Below, piece by piece: positions 13,151 to 24,579 of a stretch of DNA of 64,000 nucleotides (position 1 is its first letter; each line of letters begins with the position of its first letter). The notes under the pieces are model-generated. The model was given only the letters and a program-made list of their open reading frames with translations, made no database searches and was not told where the DNA came from. This DNA comes from Pomphorhynchus laevis (lineage: Eukaryota > Acanthocephala > Palaeacanthocephala > Echinorhynchida > Pomphorhynchidae): positions 1-64,000 of the forward strand of contig WNNJ02001624.1 of the NCBI GenBank assembly GCA_012934845.2, written 5' to 3'. Made by a program: the position numbers and the translations under genes.

Positions 13151-16100
13151 AGCGCAAGCTACGTTATGGAATTAGCAATTTGTGAATTCTTTCTGCTTTA
13201 ATCTATATATAGTATGTTTTTCATTTGCATACACTGTCCTGCTGCAACTGATGAGGCTTCTTAAAGCCGAAACGGTACGCCGTCTTGCAGTGTAGAAGCA
13301 TGAAATTCTCTATATATAGAGAAAAGCAGATAGGTGTAATAGACAGTCCTGGTTGAACTAAACATTTTATTTATATATTGGTCCTGCGAGGATCACAAGC
13401 TGCGGTGCTGTTTCCTTTGTAATCTATTATATTGGTCAAATACTAATCCCGCTGATGTCTATTACACTGAAAAGAATTCACTGCATTGCATTGACTTTGA
13501 AAGCGCAAGCTACGTTATGGAATTAGCAATTTGTGAATTCTTTCTGCTTTAATCTATATATAGTATGTTTTTCATTTGCATACACTGTATTGCTGCAACT
13601 GATGAGGCTTCTCAAAGCCGAAACGGTACGCAGTCTTGCAGTGTAGAAGCATGAAATTCTCTATGTATAGAGTAAAGCAGATAGGTGTAATAGACAGTCC
13701 TGGTTGAATCAAACCTTATTTTTATATATTGGTCCTGCGAGGATCCTAGGCGGCGGTGCTGTTTCTTTGTAATCTATTATATTGGTCATTTAGTGATCCC
13801 GCTGATGTCTGTTACACTGAAAATAATTCACTGCATTGCATTGACTTCGAAAGCGCAAGCTACGTTATGCAATTTGCAAATAGTGAATTATTTCTGCTTT
13901 AATCAATATATAGTATGTTTTTCATGTGCATACACTGTATTGCTGCAACTGATGAGGCTTCTCAAAGCCGAAACGCTACCTGGTCTTGCAGTGTAGAAGC
14001 ATGAAATTCTCTATATATAGAGAAAAGCAGATAGGTGTAATAGACAATTCTGGTTTAATCAAACATTTTATTTATATATTGTTCCTGCGAGGATCCCAAG
14101 CGGCGGCGCTGTATCCTTTGTAATCTATTATATTGGTCATTTAGTTATCCCCGTGATGTCTATTACACTGAAATGAATTCACTGCATTGCATTGATTTCG
14201 AAAGCGCAAGCTACGTCATGCAATTAGCAAATAGTGAATTATTTCTGCTTTAATCTATATATAGTAGTTTTTTCATGTGCATACACTGTATTGCTGCAAC
14301 TGATGAGGCTTCTTAATGCCGAAACGGTACGCCGTCTTGCAGTGTAGAAGCATAAATTTTTCTATATAAGAGAAAAGTATATAGGTGTAATAGACTGTCC
14401 TGGTTGAATCAAATTTCTTATTTATTTATTGGTCCTGCGACGATCCAAGGCGGCGGTACTGTTTCTTTTGTAATCTATTATATTGGTCATTTAGTGATCC
14501 CGCTGATTTCTTTTGCACTAAAAAGAATTCACTGCATTGCATTGACTTCGAAAGCGCAAGCTACGTCATGCAATTAGCAAATAGTGAATTCTTTCTGCTT
14601 TCATCGATATATAGTATGTTTTTCATGTGCATACACTGTATTGCTGCAACTGATAAGGCTTCTCAAAGCCAAACGGTACGCCGTCTTGCTGTGTAGAAGC
14701 ATAAAATTCTCTATATATATAGAAAAAAAATAGGTGTAATAGACAGTCCTAATTGAATCAAACCTGTTATTTATATTTTGGTCCTGCGAGGATCCCAGGC
14801 CGCGGTGCTGTTTCCTTTGTAATTTATTATATTAATCATTTAGTTATCTCGCTGATGTCTATTACACTGAAAAGAATTCACTGCATTGCATCGACTTCGA
14901 AAGAGCAAGCTACTTGATTCAATTAGCAAATACTGAATTCTTTCTGCTTTAATCTATATATAGTATGTTTTTCATGTACATACACTGCAATGCTGCAACT
15001 GATGAGGCTTCTCAAAGCCGAAAAGGTACGCCGTCTTGCTGTGTAAAAGCATGAAATTCTCTATATATAGAGAAAATCAGATAGGTGTAATAGACAGTCC
15101 TGGTTGAATCAAATCTTTTATTTATGTATTGGTCCTGCAAGGATCCCAAGCGGCAGTGCATTTTGTTTTGTAATCAATTATATTGGTCATTTAGTGATCC
15201 CGCTGATGTCTTTTACACTGAAAAGAATTTACCGCATTGCATTGACTTCGAAAGCGCAAGCTACGTCATACAATTAGCAAATAGTGAATTCTTTCTTCTT
15301 TTATCTATATATAGTATGTTTATCATGTGCATACACTGTTTTGCTGCCACTGATGAGGCTTCTCAAAGCCGAAACGGTACGCCGTCTTGCAGTGTAGAAG
15401 CATGAAATATTCTATATATAGAGAAAAGCAGATAAGTGTAATAGACAGTCTTGGTTGAATCAAACATTTTTTTATATATTGGTCCTGCGAGGATCCCAGG
15501 CGGCAGTGCTGTTTCCTTTGTAATATGTTTTATTGGTCATTAAGTGATCCCGCTGATGTCTATTACACTGGAAAGAATTTACTGCATTGCATTGACTTCG
15601 AAAGCGCAAGCTACTTCATGCAATTAGCAAATTTTGAATTCTTTCTGCTTTAATCTATATATAGTATGTTTTTAATTTGCATACACTGTATTGCTGCAAC
15701 TGATGAGGCTTCTCAAAGCCGAAACGGTACGCAGTCTTGCAGTGTAGTAGCATGAAATTCTCTATTTATACAGAAAAGCAGATAGGTGTAATAGACAGTC
15801 CTGGTTGAATCAAACCTTTTATTTATATATTGGTCCTGCGAGGATCCCAGGCGGCAATGCTGTTTCTCTGTAATCTATTATATTGGTCATTTCGTGATCC
15901 CGCTGATTTCTATTACACTGAAAATAATTCACTGCATTGCATTGACTTCGAAATCGCAAGCCACGTTATGCAATTTGCAAACAGTGAATTATATTCTGCT
16001 TTAATCAATATATAGTATGTTTTTCATGTGCATACACTGTATTGCTGTAACTGATGATGCTTCTTAAAGCCGAAACGGTACGCTGTCTTGCAGTGCAGAA

Positions 16101-19100
16101 GCATGAAATTCTCTATATATAAAGAAAAGCAGATAGGTGTAATAGACAGTCCTGGTTGAATCAAACATTTTATTTATATATTGGTCCTGCGAGGATCTTA
16201 GGCGGCGGCCTTTTTCTTTTGTAATCTATTATATTAGTCATTTAGTGATCCCGCTGATGTCTTTTACACTGAAAAGAATTCACTGCATTGCATTGACTTC
16301 GAAAGCGCAAGCTACGTCATGCAATTAGCAAATAGTGAATTCTTTCTGCTTTAATCTATATATAGTATGTTTTTCATGTGCATACACTGTATTGCTGCAA
16401 CTGATGAGGCTTCTTAAAGCCGAAACGGTTCGCCGTCTTGCAGTGTAGAAGCATGAATGTTTCTATATAAGAGAAAAGTAGATAGGTGTAATAGACAGTC
16501 ATCGTTGAATCAAATTTCTTATTTATTTATTTGTCCTGCGACGATCCAAAACGGCGGTACTGTTTCCTTTGTAATCTATTATATTGGTCATTTAGTGATC
16601 CCGCTGATGTCTTTTACACTGAAAAGAATTCACTGCATTGCATTGACTTCGTAAGCGCAAGCTACGTCATGCAATTAGCAAATAGTGAATTCTTTCTGCT
16701 TTAATCTATATATCGTTTTTTTTATGTGCATACACTGTATTGCTGCAACTGATATGCTTCTCAAAGCCGAAACGGTACGCCGTCTTGCAGTGTAGAAGCA
16801 TGAAATTCTCTGTATATAGAGAAAAGGAGATAGGTGTAATAGACAGTCCTGGTTGAATCAAACCTTATATTTATATATTGGTCCTGCGAGGATCCCAGGC
16901 TGCGGTGCTGTTTCCTTTGTAATCTATTATATTAATCATTTAGTGATCCCGCTGATGTCTATTACACCGAAAAGAATTCACTGCATTGCATTGTCTTCGA
17001 AAGCGCAAGCTACTTCATTCAATTATCAAATACTGAATTATTTTTGCTTTAATCAATATATATAGTATGTTTTTTATGTGCATACACTGTATTGCTGCAA
17101 CTGATGAGGCTTCTCAAAGCCGAAACGATACGCCGTCTTGCATTGTAAAAACATGAAATTCTCTAAATATAGAGCAAAGCAGATCGGTGTAATAGACTGT
17201 CCTGGTTGAATCAAACCTTTTATTTATATATTGGTACTGCGAGGGTCCCAGGCGGCGGTGCTGTTTCCTTTGTAATCTATTATATTGGTCATTTAGTGAT
17301 CCCGCTGATGTCTATTGCACTGAAAAGAATTTACTGCATTGCATTGACTTCGAAAGCGCAAGCTACGTCATTCAATTAGCAAATAGTGAATTCTTTCTGC
17401 TTTTATCTATATAGAGTATGTTTTTCATGTGCATACACTGTATTGCTGCAACTGATGAGGCTTCTCAAAGCCGAAACGGTACGCCGTCTTGCAGTTTAGA
17501 AGCATGAAATTCTCTATATATAGAGAAAAGCAGATAGGTGTAATAGACAGTCCTGGTTGAATCAAACCTTCTTTTTATATATTGGTCCTGCGTGGATCCC
17601 AGGCGGCGGTGCTGTTTCCTTTGTAATCTATTATATTGGTCATTTAGTGATCCCGCTGATGTCTATTGCACCGAAAAGAATTCACTGCATTGCATTGACT
17701 TCGAAAGCGCTAGCTACTTCATGCAATTAGCAAATAGTGAATTATTTCTGCTTCAATCTATATATAGTATGTTTTTCATTTGCATACACTGTATTGCTGC
17801 AACTGATAATGCTTCTCAAAGACGAAACGGTACGCCGTATTGCAGTGAAGCATGAAATTCTCTATTTATAGAGAAAAGCAGATAGGTGTAATAGACAGTT
17901 CTGGTTGAATCAAACCTTTTATTTATATATTGGTCCTTCGAGGATATCAGGCCGCGGTGCTGTTTCCTTTGTAATCTATTATATTGGTCATTTAGTTATC
18001 CCGCTAATGTCTATTACACTGAAAAGAATTCACTGCATTGCATTGACTTCGAAAGCGCAAGCTACGTCATGCAATTAGCAAATAGTGAATTCTTTCTGCT
18101 TTAATCTATATATAGTAGGTTTTTCATGTGCATACACTGTATTGCTGCAACTGATGAGGCTTCTTAAAGCCGAAACGGTACGCCGTATTGCAGTGTAGAA
18201 GCATGAAATTCTCTATATATAGAGAAAAGCAGGTAAGTGTAATAGACTGTCCTGGTTGAATCAAACCTTTTATTTATATATTGGTCCTGCGAGGATCCCA
18301 GGCGGCGGTGCTGTTTCCTTTGTAATCTATTATATTGGTCATTTAGTGATCCCGCTGATGTCTTTTGCACTGAAAAGAATTCACTGCATTGCATTGACTT
18401 CGAAAGCGCAAGCTACGTCATGCAATTAGCAAATAGTGAATTCTTTCTGCTTTTATCTATATATAGTATGTTTTTCATGTGCATACACTGTATTGCTGCA
18501 ACTGATGAGGCTTCTCAAAGCCGAAACGGTACGCTGTCTTGCAGTGTAGAAGCATGAAATTCTCTATATATAGAGAAAAGCAGATAGGTGTAATAGACAG
18601 TCCTGGTTGAATCAAACCTTTTATTTATATATTGGTCTTGCGAGGATCCTGGGCGGCGGTGCTGTTTCCTTTGTAATCTATTATATTGGTCATTTAGTGC
18701 TCCCGCTGATGTCTATTACACTGAAAAGAATTCACTGCATTGCATTGTCTTCAAAAGCGCAAGCTACTTCATGCAATTAGCAAATAGTGAATTATTTAGG
18801 CTTTAATCTATATATAGTATGTTTTTCATGTGCATACACTGTATTGCTGCAACTGATTAGGCTTCTCAAAGCCGAAACGATACGCCGTCTTGCTGTGTAG
18901 ACGCATGAAATTCTCTATATATGGAGAAAAGCAGATAGGTGAAATAGCCAGTCCTGGTTGAATCAAACCTTTTATTTATATATTGGTCCTGCGAGGATCC
19001 CAGGCGGCGGTGCTTTTTCCTTTGTAATATATTATACTGGTCATTTTGTGATTCCGCTGATGTCCTTTACACTGAAAAGAATTCACTGCATTGCATTGAC

Positions 19101-19289
19101 TTCGAAAGCGCAAGCTACGTCATGCAATTAGCAAATAGTGAATTCTTTCTGCTTTAATCTATATATAGTATGTTTTTCATGTGCATACACTGTATTGCTG
19201 CAACTGATGAGGCTTCTCAAAGCCAAACGGTACGCCGTCTTGCATTGTAGAAGCATGAAATTCTCTATATATATAGAAAAGCTCGTATT

Positions 19290-19802
19290 TTTTTAATTTT
19301 TTTGTCAGATCTGCGATTGTTTGCTCGGATGTGCATCTTGTCTCATGTCTCTCAGATGTATTGCTTGTTGCAGTTTGAACAGCTGGCTAAATAAACATTA
19401 CCTTTACTTTTGCAATTGTTTACTCCTACAATCCTGTAATCAAGACCAGTATACTAACTGCTAAATGTTTCGGTGTCCTTCATCTCACGACAGCATTTGC
19501 ATCTCTTATCGTCACACGTTGTGTTTCGGCCTTTGGGTGTCACTTCATGCTGTTTATTTCTTTATAACATTGCACGTATGTTCCGATTATTTTTAGAGCA
19601 AATTCTAGGCCTTCTTAAGCCTTTACCTTTTGATAACTCAACGCGTGTGAATGCCTTGTCTATATTCTTCTGCATATCACGTATAACTGGGGTATACTTA
19701 AACGTGGTATTAAAGCTAAATTCAGAACTCTTATGTATTTTGGGAGATTCGATGTTACTATCTTCATCGTTGTTGTTAGTGATGTTATTATCCTTACAAT
19801 AA
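19290..19802 (-). pseudogene. PLE linker and GIY-YIG region, cut by the satellite
   Basis: This stretch aligns base for base over about 500 bases with 22,090-22,505, which encodes a GIY-YIG nuclease. The cysteine-rich lead (CKCC in the intact copy) and the start of the nuclease are visible. The reading frame has changes relative to the other copy. The downstream part is absent because the 350-bp array begins here. Confidence 0.8.
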
Positions 19803-19876
19803 TCCGACTTCGTTACTAGCTCTTTCCTAGTGTGTCTGCGAACAATATTACATTGTCTTGTAATTTGTCTAGTTGC

Positions 19877-20668
19877 CTACCATCTTCCTTGTAATTCCTT
19901 CTGTAGAACAGCGACATTTCGTTCGAACTCCTCGTTTGTTGAACATAATTTCCTGTACCGATATGCTTCGTTTCTAATCATCAGTCGCTTCACTGCGGGA
20001 TGATGACAGCTACTCGCGTGAATATAAGATTTTATGCCATCCATCTTATTATGTGCCGTAGTTTGCCACCTCCCAACTCTGTTCTTATACACCTCTACAT
20101 CTAAAAATGGTATTCGATGATTACCCGGAATATCAATTGTAAATTGTAGTTCTCCAACCTTGTTTAGATCAGCTCTGAACGTTTTAAAGGTTCTAATCCG
20201 TGTTTCCTTATTATAAATATATCGTCCACGTATCTTTTCCACATCTTCGGTTTGCACACTTGTTTAGCAATAAAGTCTGACTCGATCGTATCCACGTATA
20301 ATCCTGCATATGTTGGACAGACTGGCGTTCCCATTGCTGTACCTTTCATCTGCAAAAACAGTGTATTGTCAAATGAAAATGCGTTAGATTCCAACACCGA
20401 TCGCAATAAAGTACATATTCTCTACACTTCCGAATCATCCTATTCATATATGTTACTCAAATGTTGACGTATTGACCTAAATCCCCTTTTCCGTATCTTT
20501 TGAGGTATACAACGCTACGACATTCACCGTTGCAATTATATCGTTCTCGGATATGGTAGATTTTATACTATTAAACGCACAAAGGAAATCATCCGTGCTT
20601 GCAAATATGAAGTACATTGTTGAAGTAATGGATACAGTTGTTGTGGAGATATCTTGACACCAATTCAC
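19877..20668 (-). pseudogene. PLE reverse transcriptase domain
   Basis: Three overlapping open pieces carry RT motifs in order: motif A as VNVVALYTS (20,668-20,477), motif B as KGTAMGTP and the catalytic YVDD as KRYVDDIFI (20,406-20,164), then the palm end with RIPFLDVEVY and the thumb (20,257-19,877). The combination MGTP, YVDD and FLDV is typical of PLE RTs. The pieces lie in different frames, so this is a decayed copy. Confidence 0.85.
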
Positions 20669-21019
20669 TTGCGCAACGATTGTTATTAATTATCGGTCTA
20701 CAGGGACATGGTATTATTCCTTTATGTAGCTTTGGTAGTAGATATAGACTACCAGGACGTGGTGAATTTTGAACATATTTGTTTACCTCTTTTCCAGTGA
20801 AGCTCGTCGTGATTTTCTCATTACTTTTATTATGATTGATTCAAACCTATCCCGATCAATCTCTTCATATGTATCTGTATTGAGTTGTCTATACCCCTCC
20901 TTGATGTAATCATCATAGTTGTATATTACGACTTTTCCACCTTTATCAGCTGGTAAAATAATGATTTCCTCGTCTTTGGATAGATTGATTAGTGTTTTTC
21001 TTTTTTGTTGTCCTAGATT

Positions 21020-21400
21020 CTACCCTATTCCTGTGTTGGGCTTTAGTTGTATATAATTGTTTAAACTCAAATCATTTTTCATTGTCATTTTGCCAATACT
21101 ACTCGACCTGTACTCAGTGTTCTCATCCGTTTCCGCAAAAATTCCTCTAACCGTATTTTGTAATGACTGTATCAACTCAAGACGATTAAACTCCTGAGAT
21201 GTGGGAATAAATTTTATTCCTAATGACAGCGTTTCCGAATGGCTATTGGATATGTCCTTTCCACTAATATTCACCACATTACTTATATCATGTTTCTGGA
21301 ACGATTGCCACCTTCGTTTATTCACAAATCTTCTGTTTCTTTTAACATGTATATTACCTAGTGTCGCATGATCAACACGTTTCTCCATTAATTTACTCAT
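21020..21400 (-). pseudogene. PLE region before the RT domain
   Basis: A 126-residue open stretch of low similarity to anything I recall. It is assigned to the PLE from its strand, its position between the N-terminal piece and RT motif A, and its residue SQEFNRLELIQSL, a type of segment common ahead of PLE RT fingers. It is out of frame with both neighbours. Confidence 0.5.
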
Positions 21401-21491
21401 TTATTACACTTCTGTCTCAATCTGAGCGTATACTCAGTTTCATCAATGTCACCTTTCATTTGTGTATCCGCATATGAATAAAAATCGCGCA

Positions 21492-21776
21492 TTATTTTAT
21501 TCTGTGATTGTTCACAGCTTCGTACGATTCTACGCCAACGTGTTTCCAATTTGTTCCTACTTCATCTGATATCATCGACCAGTTAACCTGAAGTTTCTTT
21601 TTTATTCTTAATCCATTGGGGGTTATCTTCATTCGTCTACAATACTCAGCAAACTGTAAGTGTGCACGTATTCTACTTCTTTGTATATTTGGCAAGGTCT
21701 TGTTGCAGACTCTTTCATTATAGTGGGTATTTCGAGTATATAATTGCCCCTCAAGGTCTATTGTAGACTCGTCCAT
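21492..21776 (-). pseudogene. PLE N-terminal region
   Basis: A 94-residue open stretch begins MDESTIDLEGQLYTRN and has a basic helix-rich sequence (QFAEYCRRM, LRIKKKLQVNW). PLE N-termini ahead of the RT domain usually contain such a short basic region ending in a helix like AEYCRR. It lies directly after the tail of the upstream PLE copy, as expected at the start of the second unit of a tandem pair. The start codon is the first ATG after the tail. Confidence 0.6.
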
Positions 21777-21870
21777 ATATTTGTATATAAAAGATTTTCT
21801 AATTGAGGAAAGAAGTACTTTTTTATCATTAAAACCTTTCGGCTATTGTCTTCATCAGTTAATGCACACT
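21777..21870 (-). promoter_or_regulatory. PLE junction/tail between tandem copies, with CTGATGA and CCGAAAG boxes
   Basis: On the minus strand this gap between the two PLE copies has TTAACTGATGAAGAC followed by AATAGCCGAAAGG. PLE junction sequences (pLTRs) often hold hammerhead-like motifs. Here stem II pairing is poor, so I regard it as a relic of the cassette and not a working ribozyme. Confidence 0.45.
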
Positions 21871-22510
21871 CAAACTTCACTGAGTATCTGACTATGTATT
21901 ACGATTTCCGCGAAAGAATCTATTACAATTTAAAACAATTCTGCGTGTTTAGTGATTTGTCGCTCATCAATTGTGCTATCCAATATAATTCCTCGTGTTT
22001 TCTAAGTCGTGTGTTGTCTAGTCCAGACCGTAATATTGTTGTATTATACCTGTGTCCCTCATTCTCAATTACGTGACTAACCATGCCATCGCTCGTATTT
22101 TTCTTAATTTTTATGTCAGATCTGCGATTGTTGGCTCGGATGTGCATCTTGTCAGATGTCTCTCCGATGTATTGTTTGTTGCAGTTTGAACAGCTGGCCA
22201 AATAAACATTAACTTTACTTTTGTAATTGTTTACTTCTACAATCCTGTAATCAAGACCAGTATACGAACTGCTAAATGTTTCGGTGTCCTTCATTTTACG
22301 ACAGCACTTGCATCTCGTATCGTCACACGCTGTGTTTCGGCCTTTGGGTGTCACTTCATGCTGTTTATTTCTTAATAACATTGCACGTATGTTCCGATTA
22401 TTTTTAAAGCAAATTCTAGGCCTTCTTAAGCCTTTAACTCCTGATAACTGAACGCGTGTGAATGCTGTATCTATATTCTTCTGCATATCACGTATAACTG
22501 GGGTATACTA
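21870..22510 (-). mobile_element. Upstream tandem PLE copy, 3' part only
   Basis: The C-terminal third of the same PLE family as 19.3-21.8 kb, in the same orientation and immediately upstream of it. Head-to-tail partial dimers with a shared junction are the usual structure of PLE insertions. The 5' side breaks at about 22,505, where LINE sequence begins. Confidence 0.85.
21923..22486 (-). pseudogene. GIY-YIG endonuclease end of a PLE (187-residue open stretch)
   Basis: The nuclease core reads YLASCSNCNKQYIGETSD, then RANNRRSDIK and a final ELYWIAQLMSDKSLNTQ. This matches the PLE GIY-YIG domain: a C-x2-C knuckle, the GIY-like YIGET, an arginine on the following helix, and a glutamate near the end. 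A second cysteine cluster, CDDTRCKCCRK, precedes it. In PLEs this domain nicks target DNA to prime reverse transcription. The frame is open but the rest of its element is missing. Confidence 0.9.
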
Positions 22511-22610
22511 GGAAGAACCTTTTTCCCAATCAGGATTGACATTGGCACCTGAATCCAAGACTACCACATAGAGACAGTCTTGGAGGAACTAACCAACATC
22601 TCTGTTGATG

Positions 22611-22925
22611 TCATTTCATCGTGAATCGTTCAAGTATACATTGTAAGTTCTCAGGGCAAGAAGCCAACAAAACAACGTCATCTGCAAAAAGCAGATATGG
22701 TATCCTGATGAAAGTGAACGAAATACTGACATACGTCAGAGCAGCCCGTCTTGTAATTTTGCTCATGTAAACAAAGATCCAAAGTGGAAACGAAGGACAA
22801 TTCTGACGAAGCCCAACGCTTACTGGAAATGATTCAGACTTCTTACCTAGAACACGAATACAACTCATATTTCGTTCATACAGAGAAGCCACAGCTATCC
22901 AAAGATAGTGTTTTACTTTATACAA
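22611..22925 (-). pseudogene. LINE RT palm with FADD
   Basis: A 104-residue stretch with ASLYERNMSCIRVLGKK, VSVGLRQNCPSFP in place of the usual GLRQGCPLSP, and LLFADDVVLLAS, the catalytic box. The same region is present in the + strand copy at 58,660-58,905. The frame is open only across this segment. Confidence 0.8.
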
Positions 22926-23736
22926 TCTTTGTACCTTCTACAACCTTCCTTGCGGAACTCGGTCGAACGCCTTCTCCAAATCTACAAAGCACATGTATAC
23001 TGGTTGAGCGAACTCTCAACACCTTTTGATAATAGTTGAGAGAGTAAAGAGCTGATCCGTAGTTTCACGACCTGGACGAAAGCCGCATTGTTTATCTTGC
23101 AACTGGCCCTCAAATATAGGCTATATCCTTAACTCAAGAATCCTAACAAATAGCTTACCAGTTCGGCTAAGAAGAGTGATGCCGGATAATTGAAACACAC
23201 ACTTTGGACACCTTTCATAAAGATTTTACCACCACCCCAGTTCGCCACTTACTTGGAACCTTGCCCGACCTTTATGCAACGTTGAAGTTCCGTGTTAGCC
23301 ACTTAATGCCAACAACGTCAAGAACCTTTAAAGTTTCAGTTTGAATCTTATCTTCTTTAGAAGATTTGCATAACGAAATGTTTTAAAAACAGCAATGACC
23401 CCTTCCAAAAAGATGAGCTCTTCCGTTGGTACTAAAAGCTTTACTTCTACAAGAGAAAGCATATCCATCGGATTAAGGAGACTCATAAAATGCTCTTTTC
23501 AACAACCAAGAATTTCTTCAATCTCAGTCAGCATAGATCCTCTATTGTTATAGACACTTTAATGAGTTTTCTGCATTCTAACACGAAGGTTCCTGATCGT
23601 CCTCCAGAACATTTTCGAGGCTGACATATAATCAAATTTTACATGCTCCAAACTTCTCCCAAGACGTCTTCATCGCTTCGGTAACTGCTCGAGCTAAAGC
23701 TTTCTTTGCCATTCGATACTTGTCTACAGCTTCTAC

Positions 23737-23940
23737 TTATTTATCTGGCAAAGTTGCCTTATAAGCCAGCTTCTTCTGTTGGACAAAATATCTAAATGTT
23801 TGTGTCCACCAATCAGTTTGAGTATTTTCTTGGCGACAAACACTTAAGTCCTTCGAGTCACAATTTGTCACAGTTGCTTTCGCAAGCGAAGATCTGAACA
23901 TATCCCATTCCTGATCAATGATCATCACCTCTTCTGGCAA
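23737..23940 (-). pseudogene. LINE linker between endonuclease and RT
   Basis: A 67-residue stretch with DQEWDMFRSSLAKATV and WWTQTFRYFVQQKKLAYKA. RTE/Rex3-type LINEs have a WW(T/N)xxV...K segment between their endonuclease and RT domains, and the order on the minus strand agrees. Confidence 0.65.
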
Positions 23941-24240
23941 CCAAGAGAAGTCCTCCCTGATGTAACTAAAAAACGTTTTTTATTACCTTATTTATATTTA
24001 TATTACAAATATTACCTTAGGTATATTTATATACCTTATTTAACGTGACGATTCAACACATTATTCACATATTCGTTCACAAATTTGCAATCAACTGAAT
24101 CTATACTTCTTAGAATCAGGAACCAATGATCATACCATTATTTTTTCGCAAATGAGTCTCGTTTTAGATTTCTCTTATTGCAAATCTCATTAACTATAGG
24201 CAAATATTATGCTAGAACTGAGAACCATTGAAGCCAATAA

Positions 24241-24579
24241 TTGCTAACGTTGATGATAACAGACGCTTATATTAAGAAATCGGACATCAGGCAAAAAAAT
24301 CGAGTAATACCTTATTTGACGAAAGGCGCTACTATAGCTGGGACCTTTAAACGGAAACTCCGTCAAACAAATTCAAATGTGGTATATGAAATCGCTTACA
24401 AGGAATGTCCTTCATCTTGCATCAGACAGTCAAAACAAGGTCTAAGTACGAGAGTATATAAACATAAGACAGGAATTAAGATAGTAGAACAGTTGTCAGC
24501 CCGGCTTAATCGCATGATATCCAAAGATCATTCAATTAATTTCGATCCTGCTGGAGTGATAGAGAGATTCCTTACTTAG
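24241..24579 (+). pseudogene. PLE linker and GIY-YIG remnant
   Basis: The 112-residue stretch has IPYLTKGATIAGTFKRKLRQ, the PLE pattern before the nuclease, then VVYEIAYKECPSSCIRQSKQ and STRVYKHK. The expected knuckle and YIGQT have drifted. It is followed at 24,816 by a tail cassette, as expected for the 3' end of a PLE. No matching RT is visible upstream. Confidence 0.65.

Larger units (their letters stand above)
279..19240 (+). ncRNA. 55 hammerhead cores of the array (positions of the CTGATGA box)
   Basis: Box starts: 279, 628, 979, 1329, 1680, 2031, 2382, 2732, 3083, 3434, 3784, 4135, 4474, 4825, 5176, 5528, 5878, 6227, 6578, 6929, 7280, 7631, 7982, 8333, 8684, 9036, 9388, 9740, 10091, 10442, 10793, 11144, 11494, 11845, 12195, 12546, 12897, 13248, 13599, 13949, 14300, 14650, 14999, 15350, 15700, 16051, 16401, 16749, 17101, 17452, 17803, 18151, 18502, 18853, 19204. 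The core is damaged (CTGATAA, CTTATGA, CTGATTA, lost GAAA and similar) at 979, 2031, 4135, 4825, 5176, 5528, 5878, 10442, 14650, 16749, 17803, 18853 and 19204. The rest keep CTGATGA and GAAA. A subfamily (for example 279, 2732, 7280, 7631, 7982) has CAGTC instead of CCGTC, which costs one stem III pair. A few have GTA at the cleavage site, which is still NUH. Positions were read by eye. Confidence 0.9.
1..19281 (+). repeat. Tandem ~350-bp hammerhead-ribozyme satellite (about 55 monomers)
   Basis: About 55 head-to-tail monomers run from the left window edge to about 19,281. The spacing between equivalent ribozyme boxes is 349-352 bases throughout, so phase is held. The array continues beyond the window. 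Each monomer holds an AT-rich half with TTTTATTTATATATTGGTCC, a middle part with GAAAAGAATTCACTGCATTG, and a hammerhead ribozyme at the 3' side on the + strand. Monomers differ by point changes and short indels. The short open frames seen in many monomers are read-through of this repeat and not genes. Known parallels are the hammerhead satellites of schistosomes, newts and cave crickets and the animal retrozymes. The clear unit size, strand consistency and ribozyme content support a retrozyme-like satellite; transcription and self-cleavage are not shown by sequence alone. Confidence 0.97.
19281..21776 (-). mobile_element. Penelope-like element, canonical RT then GIY-YIG, decayed, cut off by the satellite
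   Basis: Minus-strand pieces run in PLE order: N-terminal region (21,776-21,492), middle (21,400-21,020), RT fingers and palm (20,668-19,877), and linker plus GIY-YIG region (about 19,802-19,290). RT signatures are VNVVALYTS, KGTAMGTPVCPTYAGLY and YVDDIFI. The last stretch is nearly identical to 22,090-22,505, which lets the missing end be placed: the satellite begins within the endonuclease coding sequence at about 19,281. Several interruptions show it is not active. PLEs copy their RNA by target-primed reverse transcription. Confidence 0.9.
22515..23950 (-). mobile_element. RTE-clade (Rex3-like) LINE fragment, decayed
   Basis: Minus-strand pieces match a LINE family I know from fish as Rex3: a linker with EWDMFRSSLAKATV and TDWWTQTFR (23,940-23,737), and the RT with VLGKKSESFPVSVGLRQ and FADDVVLLAS (22,925-22,611). 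A second copy lies on the + strand at 57.9-59.7 kb. Numerous stops and shifts separate the pieces. Confidence 0.8.

Noticed and set aside
1-19281. Many short ORFs (60-114 residues) with recurring MVESNLLFIYWS- or MNQTFYLYIGPARIPGG-type sequences
   Set aside because: They are frames read through the satellite monomer, differ by frame between copies, and are interrupted at will. The conserved feature is the ribozyme, not a protein.
1-19281. CRISPR-like array
   Set aside because: Repeats are ~350 bp with no short repeat plus unique spacer pattern, in a metazoan context.
19473-19802. Plus-strand 109-residue ORF
   Set aside because: Antisense shadow of the PLE linker/GIY-YIG region, which is confirmed by the copy at 22.1-22.5 kb.
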